Source: Candidatus Methylomirabilota bacterium (GTDB lineage Bacteria > Methylomirabilota > Methylomirabilia > Methylomirabilales > Methylomirabilaceae). Taken from it: 26,859 nt of DNA. The translations under genes were made by a program, and so were the position numbers. Shown here piece by piece: positions 18,933-26,859 of this stretch. The notes below the pieces were generated by a model. It was not told the origin of the DNA. It made no database searches and was given only the letters and a program-made list of their open reading frames with translations. Position 1 is the stretch's first letter, and the number at the start of each line of letters is the position of its first letter. The stretch spans positions 1-26,859 of the forward strand of contig JAGWRQ010000003.1 in the NCBI GenBank assembly GCA_028869615.1, written 5' to 3'.

Positions 18933-20131
18933 CGGCTTGCGCCCGCTATTGCCATCAACTCTACGAAGCGCTGAAAGAGGTAGCCGGCATCATGGGGACC
19001 AGGGGAGGCTTCCGGGTGGTATTGTACCGAGAAGATCGGCAGGCGGCGATGGCGCATCCCCTCAACGGTGTGGTCGTTGAGGTTCACGTGAGTCAGCTCG
19101 ATCTCCGAGTCCGGGATCGAGGCGATGTCTACGGCAAAACCATGGTTCTGGGTGGTGATCTCTACCTTGCCGGTCGTCAGATCCTTGACCGGCTGGTTGC
19201 CGCCGTGATGACCGAACTTCAGTTTGTAGGTTCGTCCCCCGAACGCGAGACCCAGAATCTGATGGCCCAGACAGATGCCGAAGATCGGCGTTTTGCCGAT
19301 CAGCTTCTGAACGTTGTCGATCAGATACGGCACGCCCTCCGGGTCACCGGGACCATTGCTCAGGAAGACCCCATCCGGGGTCAGACCCAGGACCGTGGAC
19401 GCCGGGGTGTCCGGCGGGACCACTGTCACGTCGCACCCTGCCTCTATCAGCTTTCGCAGAATATTGTGCTTGATCCCGCAATCGTAGGCCACCACGCGGT
19501 AGGGTGTAGGGGATAGGGTAGAGGGTTGAGTGAAGAGAGGCAGTTGGAGCTTCTGCTGTTCACCCTGACCCCTGGCCCCTAACCCCTGCTCTATGTGGCC
19601 TTTGCTTAATTGCCACGGCCCCTCGTGCCAGGTGTAGGGCGAGGTACAGGCGACTTCCTTCACCAAGTCACGCCCGATCAGGCCAGGCGAGGCTTTCGCT
19701 TTGGTAATCAGACTGTCGGGATGGAGATCTTTGCTGGAGATTACCCCCTCCATGGCTCCATGGTCTCGGAGATGCCTGGTCAAGGCGCGGGTATCGATCC
19801 CCTGAATTCCCACGATATCCCGCTCTTTGAGGTAGCTGTCCAGGGTCTGAGCGCTGCGCCAGTTGCTTGGGTAGGGACTTGCCTCCTTCACAATAAACCC
19901 TTCTACTGCCAGGGTGCTCGACTCGACATCTTCAGGATTGATCCCGTAGTTGCCGATCAGTGGATAGGTCATGACGACCATCTGGCCCTTATAGGAGGGG
20001 TCGGTCAGGACCTCCTGGTAGCCGGTCATGCTGGTATTGAAGACCACCTCGCCAACGGCCTCCCCCTCTGAGCCAAAGGAGCGCCCCTCGAAAAGTGTGC
20101 CGTCAGCCAGCGCCAGGAACGCCTTTTTCAC
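18929..20131 (-). CDS. carA: Carbamoyl-phosphate synthase small subunit (glutaminase)
   Basis: Class I glutamine amidotransferase that releases ammonia from glutamine for CarB. It has 400 residues from GTG 20131. The N-terminal domain starts [16 protein letters not shown], with [18 protein letters not shown] and [12 protein letters not shown]. The GATase domain has the nucleophile C287 in FGICLGHQ and the His/Glu pair in [13 protein letters not shown] 20131 matches usual family starts; GTG 20143, four codons upstream, has a better GGGAGG and is a real alternative. Between the domains, residues 182-210 ([18 protein letters not shown] and onward) are extra relative to E. coli CarA and correspond to two heptanucleotide arrays in opposite orientation. 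It begins just after pyrC. Confidence 0.96.
   Translation of the reverse strand: MKKAFLALADGTLFEGRSFGSEGEAVGEVVFNTSMTGYQEVLTDPSYKGQMVVMTYPLIGNYGINPEDVESSTLAVEGFIVKEASPYPSNWRSAQTLDSYLKERDIVGIQGIDTRALTRHLRDHGAMEGVISSKDLHPDSLITKAKASPGLIGRDLVKEVACTSPYTWHEGPWQLSKGHIEQGLGARGQGEQQKLQLPLFTQPSTLSPTPYRVVAYDCGIKHNILRKLIEAGCDVTVVPPDTPASTVLGLTPDGVFLSNGPGDPEGVPYLIDNVQKLIGKTPIFGICLGHQILGLAFGGRTYKLKFGHHGGNQPVKDLTTGKVEITTQNHGFAVDIASIPDSEIELTHVNLNDHTVEGMRHRRLPIFSVQYHPEASPGPHDAGYLFQRFVELMAIAGASR
19501..19528 (+). repeat. Heptanucleotide array inside carA (distal), G-rich on plus strand
   Basis: Units AGGGTGT, AGGGGAT, AGGGTAG, AGGGTTG in exact 7-nt register, trailing into degenerate units to about 19549. Four G-runs of at least three separated by 3-4 nt satisfy a G-quadruplex pattern on the non-transcript-like strand. 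It encodes about residues 202-210 of CarA. Confidence 0.75.
19561..19588 (-). repeat. Heptanucleotide array inside carA (proximal), G-rich on coding strand
   Basis: Units CACCCTG, ACCCCTG, GCCCCTA, ACCCCTG on the plus strand in exact 7-nt register. The coding strand and mRNA carry four G-runs, a G-quadruplex pattern. It is an imperfect inverted copy of the array at 19501-19528 with 32 nt between, so the mRNA could also form a long hairpin. It encodes about residues 182-190. Confidence 0.78.
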
Positions 20132-20144
20132 AGATCCTTCCACG

Positions 20145-21485
20145 TCATGCCTCCCACACCACCTTGCCGGCGACAAGCGTCGCCACAGTCTGCCCTTTGA
20201 GCCGCCAGCCGTGGAATGGGGTATTGTGGCTTTTCGACGCAAAGGCGCTCGCGTCCACCTCCCACTCCCGAGTCGGATCAAAAATCGTGAGATCGGCGTC
20301 GGCGCCCTCGGCGATCCGTCCCTTTGGGAGCTTCAGGATGCGCGCGGGCTCGCTGGTGAGCTTCGCTATCGCCTGCGGCAGACTCAGCACTCCAGGGGCC
20401 ACCAACGTCGTAAGCGTCACGGCGAGCGCTGTCTCCAGGCCGATCACACCATGAGGGGCCTGATCAAATTCCCGCTCTTTCTCCTGGACTGTGTGTGGGG
20501 CGTGATCTGTTGCGATTACGTCGATGGTGCCGTCCCGCAACCCCTCCAATAGGGCCTGCCGATCGGCCTCGGACCGAAGCGGCGGGTTCATCTTGGCGTT
20601 GGTGTGAAAGTCACGGACCGCCTCTTCCGTGAGCGCCACGTGATGCGGGGTGACCTCACAGCTTATACGGACACCGCGGGCCTTAGCCTCGCGAATCAGA
20701 CGCACCGATTCGGCCGCGCTCACGTGGGCAATGTGGAATGTCGCTCCGGTCAACTCCGCCAGCAAGAGATCGCGCGCTACCATCACCGCCTCTGACGCCG
20801 ACGGGATGCCCCGAAGCCCAAGCTCGGTCGAGACCAACCCCTCGTGGGCAACTCCCCGGCCGCTCAGGTGCAGGTCCTCGCTATGCTGGATGACCAGCAG
20901 ATCGAACATCGCCGCATATTCCATGGCCCGTCGCATCAGCTCAGCGTTCATGACCGGGCGGCCATCGTCAGAGATAGCCACACATCCGGCCTCGAACAGC
21001 TCGCCGATCTCGGCCAGCTCCTCCCCTTTCAGTCCCTTCGTGATGGCGCCAACGGGGAATACCTGAACGGCCCCCTCGCGCTTGGCCGTGTCCAAAATAA
21101 ACTCGGTCACCGAGCGCGTATCGTTGACCGGATCGGTGTTCGGCATACAGCAGATCGCCGTAAAGCCGCCCCGCGCCGCCGCCATCGTTCCGCTCGCAAT
21201 GGTCTCTTTATCCTCACGCCCAGGCTGGCGCAGGTGGACATGCATGTCGATCAACCCGGGGCACACCACCAGTCCCGTCGCATCCATGACCCGATCAACA
21301 GCGAGGGCGGATTCCGCGTTTCTCATCGCTTTTGCCCCTTTGCCTTTACTGGCCTCCGGAGATTCCGCGCCTCGCACGCTCTTCCCTATCCGGACAATCT
21401 TTCCATCCTCAATGGACAGATCGAGGAGATCGTCCAAACCGCTTGCCGGATCGATGACTCGCCCACCCTTGATCAGAATCCTCAT
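20145..21485 (-). CDS. pyrC: Dihydroorotase, class I
   Basis: Zinc amidohydrolase that cyclises carbamoyl-aspartate to dihydroorotate, third step of UMP synthesis. It has 446 residues. The metal-binding HxH is in [10 protein letters not shown] (H82/H84), MPNTDPV follows, [12 protein letters not shown] and [13 protein letters not shown] supply further His ligands, and [11 protein letters not shown] carries the catalytic Asp. This is the multifunctional-type (class I, PyrC/PyrX) family. Residues about 37-64 are a Lys/Ala/Glu-rich insertion between the first barrel strand and [12 protein letters not shown], about 20 or more residues beyond typical homologues. GGAG sits five nt before ATG 21485. 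It is 19 bp after pyrB, probably forming the common PyrB-PyrC complex. Active residues all look intact, so it should be catalytic rather than a pseudo-DHOase. Confidence 0.96.
   Translation of the reverse strand: MRILIKGGRVIDPASGLDDLLDLSIEDGKIVRIGKSVRGAESPEASKGKGAKAMRNAESALAVDRVMDATGLVVCPGLIDMHVHLRQPGREDKETIASGTMAAARGGFTAICCMPNTDPVNDTRSVTEFILDTAKREGAVQVFPVGAITKGLKGEELAEIGELFEAGCVAISDDGRPVMNAELMRRAMEYAAMFDLLVIQHSEDLHLSGRGVAHEGLVSTELGLRGIPSASEAVMVARDLLLAELTGATFHIAHVSAAESVRLIREAKARGVRISCEVTPHHVALTEEAVRDFHTNAKMNPPLRSEADRQALLEGLRDGTIDVIATDHAPHTVQEKEREFDQAPHGVIGLETALAVTLTTLVAPGVLSLPQAIAKLTSEPARILKLPKGRIAEGADADLTIFDPTREWEVDASAFASKSHNTPFHGWRLKGQTVATLVAGKVVWEA
21294..21377 (-). repeat. Degenerate in-frame insertion in pyrC
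   Basis: The DNA for PyrC residues 37-64 is bounded by the exact 9-mer GATTCCGCG at 21310-21318 and 21361-21369, 51 nt (17 codons) apart. The coding strand between them shows a loose 7-nt periodicity (AAGGCAA, AGGGGCA, AAAGCGA, TGAGAAA, CGCGGAA). It may be a decayed relative of the heptamer arrays in carA, carB and pyrK. Confidence 0.4.
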
Positions 21486-21504
21486 GATCGCTCCATTCCT
21501 CGGA

Positions 21505-22434
<930 letters not shown>

Positions 22435-22445
22435 CACATCTTCCC

Positions 22446-23057
<612 letters not shown>

Positions 23058-23095
23058 CTAAAATGACTTGCGGAGTTCCCACTGCATCTCCTTTT

Positions 23096-23113
23096 CGAAC
23101 CTCTCTGAGTTCG
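23096..23113 (-). promoter_or_regulatory. PyrR-binding hairpin (anti-antiterminator)
   Basis: RNA CGAACUCAGAGAGGUUCG forms a 5-bp stem around a loop with the AGAGAGG core that PyrR recognises in Firmicute pyr leaders. Formation of this hairpin ties up GAGAGGUUCG, freeing the downstream terminator. It is seen directly; PyrR binding is inferred from the consensus and the adjacent pyrR gene. Confidence 0.8.
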
Positions 23114-23129
23114 ATTAAAAGGTTAATTA

Positions 23130-23157
23130 ACCATACCAAAACGCGGCTGACTGTCAA
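23130..23157 (-). promoter_or_regulatory. Sigma70 promoter of the pyr operon
   Basis: On the minus strand TTGACA (23152-23157, perfect) and TATGGT (23130-23135, four of six) are separated by 16 bp. Transcription would start near 23123 and give a leader of about 130 nt that contains the PyrR hairpin and terminator. A perfect 12-bp palindrome GGTTAATTAACC (23121-23132) covers the -10 edge and the start point. Confidence 0.7.
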
Positions 23158-23212
23158 GCTAAATCTTCACACCTCCAACCCATGGCTCATCGTCTTCCCA
23201 ACCTCTCTCCTC

Positions 23213-23494
23213 CTAGGCCACAGGCGGCGCGGCCCGTCGCGCTTCAATCAATTCGCGGATAGCCGGCACCAGGTAGACTGTGGAAAGGTCGAACCGTGAC
23301 AAGCAATCGGCTAGGACCCGTATTCTATCGCCTGGAGTAAGGCGATGATCGATGATCGCCACCAGTTGTCCTCGCAGCGTGCAGGTCCCGCTCTTCACGA
23401 CGAACTCCTGCTGATCCAAGCTCTCATAGAGGATCTTGACGCCAAGCCGCTCTGCTAGCTCTTCAAGCTGTTGCAGGAGTCTGGCTTCGACCAT
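23213..23494 (-). CDS. Conserved small protein of unknown function
   Basis: A 93-residue cytoplasmic protein, not assigned to a named family here. It starts MVEARLLQQLEELAERLGVKI, continues with a strand FVVKSGTCTLRGQLVAIIDHRLTP, then GDRIRVLADCLSRFDLSTVYLVPAIRELIEARR. I recall short proteins with this Gly-x-Cys-x-Leu-Arg-Gly and FDL-x(3-4)-LVPAIRE layout in delta-proteobacterial and NC10-like genomes, but cannot name them. There is no signal peptide or membrane segment. ATG 23494 is preferred; TTG 23506 would add four residues. It lies upstream of the pyr promoter in the same direction with its stop 55 bp before the -35 box, so it is not part of that operon. Confidence 0.7.
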   Translation of the reverse strand: MVEARLLQQLEELAERLGVKILYESLDQQEFVVKSGTCTLRGQLVAIIDHRLTPGDRIRVLADCLSRFDLSTVYLVPAIRELIEARRAAPPVA

Positions 23495-23592
23495 TGCGCT
23501 CGCCAACGTGGGTGACCATCATCTGCAGAAGCCACCCTACAGAAGAAGCGCATAAATGTCAAGGTGACGAACAGAGTGCCCGAAAGCAGAAG

Positions 23593-23635
23593 AAAACCGC
23601 TGAGGGACTAACCAGGCGGTCAGTCCCTCAGCGGT
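23593..23635 (-). terminator. Intrinsic terminator after the small exported protein gene
   Basis: A perfect 14-bp inverted repeat (23596-23609 and 23622-23635) with a 12-nt loop, followed on the minus strand by UUUU-C-UUCU. It lies 40 bp past the stop of the minus-strand gene at 23675 and would end its transcript. Confidence 0.85.
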
Positions 23636-23674
23636 CGGAGGGAGGGGGAGGAGGTCAGGCAGAGCAGGAGGCGT

Positions 23675-23932
23675 TTACCGCCAGTGGCCAGGGACCCAGG
23701 CACCCCATCGGTTGACGTGTCCGGGCATCCAGACAGGCCGATAAGCAACAGGCACAGGTCGCGCGTACCATACCGGAGTTGGTACCACAACAGGAGCCCG
23801 GGTGACGATCACTGGGAATGGGACCCCGACGTTGATTCCGACTCTGACCCATGCCAGAGCCGGCCGAGTGACGGCAATCAATCCAACGATGACGAGAGCC
23901 ATGACTACCAGTTTCGACAGATACTGTTTCAT
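23675..23932 (-). CDS. Small exported Pro/Val/Trp-rich protein
   Basis: An 85-residue protein with a clear Sec signal peptide: MKQYLSK, a hydrophobic core LVVMALVIVGLIAV, and a likely cleavage after ALA at about residue 26. The mature part is about 59 residues and rich in Pro, Val, Arg and Trp. It ends in WMPGHVNRWGAWVPGHWR, a repeated W-x-PGH motif common in small periplasmic or surface proteins of unknown function (YXWGXW/PXPV-like repeats). GGAGG stands eight nt before ATG 23932. It has its own terminator and a separate upstream region shared divergently with ligA, so it is a monocistronic unit. Function is unknown; envelope association is inferred. Confidence 0.78.
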   Translation of the reverse strand: MKQYLSKLVVMALVIVGLIAVTRPALAWVRVGINVGVPFPVIVTRAPVVVPTPVWYARPVPVAYRPVWMPGHVNRWGAWVPGHWR

Positions 23933-24070
23933 GATCGTTCCCTCCTGTTGTGACCGTTTGCTTGATTAGACAGCCAACCTCGGCAACGGTTTAGGGGCCG
24001 AATTACCTTGCCTCGCTAAACAAATTCTGGTACCAATAGGCTGAAGGTGGCATCTATAAATCCCTCTATT

Positions 24071-26459
<2,389 letters not shown>

Positions 26460-26510
26460 GACACGCTATTGACATTTGTAAGATTGCCATGCTGCACTCG
26501 CAATGACGAG

Positions 26511-26535
26511 CCAGTCATCCAGATCGAGTGACTGG
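26511..26535. promoter_or_regulatory. Inverted repeat before the HlyD-type gene
   Basis: CCAGTCA and TGACTGG, a 7-bp dyad with an 11-bp spacer, lie just before the start of the membrane fusion protein gene. It could be an operator for a local transporter repressor or a leader hairpin. No regulator of that type is in view. Confidence 0.35.
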
Positions 26536-26549
26536 ACAGGGGGTATGCG

Positions 26550-26859
26550 ACGGAACCAAAACGCAAGATAGCATTGCTTGTTGCGCTGGCGCTGGCTGGC
26601 GCTGCACTCATCGTTGGCTGGGGACTGGTGCGCGAGAGGGGGGGCGGCGAGGGCTTGGTGGCGAACGGGACGATCGAGGCCACCGAGGTCGAGGTCAGCT
26701 CGAAGCTGCCTGGCCGGCTTGCGCAGCTTCTGGTGAAGGAAGGGGACCAGGTTCAGGCAAATCAGGTTATCGCCCGCCTTGACACCTCAGAGATCGAGGC
26801 GGAGAGAGCGCAGAATCAGGCAGCATTGGCGAGGGCCGAGGCGCAACTCAAGGAGCTGC
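26550..26859 (+). CDS. HlyD-family membrane fusion protein, 3' part beyond window, start unclear
   Basis: Periplasmic adaptor of an efflux pump or ABC/RND exporter. The frame reads KRKIALLVALALAGAALIV as a single membrane anchor, then GLVANGTIEATEVEVSSKLP and GRLAQLLVKEGDQVQANQVI, the biotinyl-lipoyl half-motif. A coiled-coil hairpin beginning ERAQNQAALARAEAQLKEL runs to the window edge. No ATG or GTG precedes the anchor in this frame after the in-frame TGA at 26529-26531. An ATG at 26545 is one frame off and would join if the four-A tract at 26558-26561 had one more A. An ACG at 26550 has an ideally spaced AGGGGG, and TTG 26574 is a shorter option. The listed start is therefore provisional. 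Confidence 0.8.

Noticed and set aside
23636..23670. G-rich tract after the exported-protein terminator as another heptamer array
   Set aside because: The 7-nt register is not kept and units do not repeat; simple purine richness explains it.
26469..26494. TTGACA at 26469-26474 as a promoter for the HlyD-type gene
   Set aside because: No acceptable -10 hexamer at 15-19 bp spacing; one good hexamer alone is not enough.

Overview
The window looks like a chromosomal segment of an autotrophic bacterium with moderately high GC. It carries a red-type (form IC/ID) RuBisCO operon, an archaeal-type PEP carboxylase, class I FBPase and class I (DhnA-type) aldolase, and a de novo pyrimidine operon. This combination would suit the NC10 / Methylomirabilis group, a lineage that fixes CO2 through the Calvin cycle. 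That assignment is inference from gene content and cannot be proven from the sequence alone.

Layout. (1) 1-5651, minus strand: a carbon-fixation operon cbbL-cbbS-cbbX-ppcA followed by alr, whose 3' end is cut by the window edge. A 14-bp hairpin separates cbbS from cbbX. (2) 5652-6025: a divergent control region with two near-identical palindromic boxes one 32-bp step apart. (3) 6026-8771, plus strand: rpiA-fbp-fba, further Calvin/gluconeogenesis enzymes. Neither phosphoribulokinase nor the usual regulator cbbR is in the window. (4) 8772-10135: a small AT-richer accessory patch with a DUF2442/DUF4160 pair and a lone ribbon-helix-helix antitoxin, all on the minus strand. (5) 10136-23157, minus strand: a tightly packed 13-kb operon read in the order pyrR-pyrB-pyrC-carA-(O-methyltransferase)-carB-pyrK-pabB-pabC-pyrD-nth. 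It is preceded by a promoter and a PyrR-type attenuator (binding hairpin, antiterminator segment, intrinsic terminator). Together these genes make UMP from bicarbonate, glutamine and aspartate. The pabBC pair adds the p-aminobenzoate branch of folate synthesis between the two subunit genes of dihydroorotate dehydrogenase. (6) 23158-23932: a small hypothetical protein and a small exported protein with its own terminator. (7) 24106-26859, plus strand: ligA, an overlapping orphan higA-type antitoxin gene, and the start of an HlyD-type membrane fusion protein.

The most unusual signal is a set of short tandem heptanucleotide repeat arrays placed in frame inside genes of the pyrimidine operon: two in carA in opposite orientation, one in carB and two in pyrK in opposite orientation. 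pyrC has a related-looking degenerate insertion. They add roughly 10-30 residues at probable loop positions and form G-rich/C-rich tracts in the mRNA. They resemble the heptameric STRR repeats described in cyanobacteria, but lie inside conserved enzyme genes. No tRNA, rRNA, CRISPR array, insertion sequence or prophage gene was recognised.
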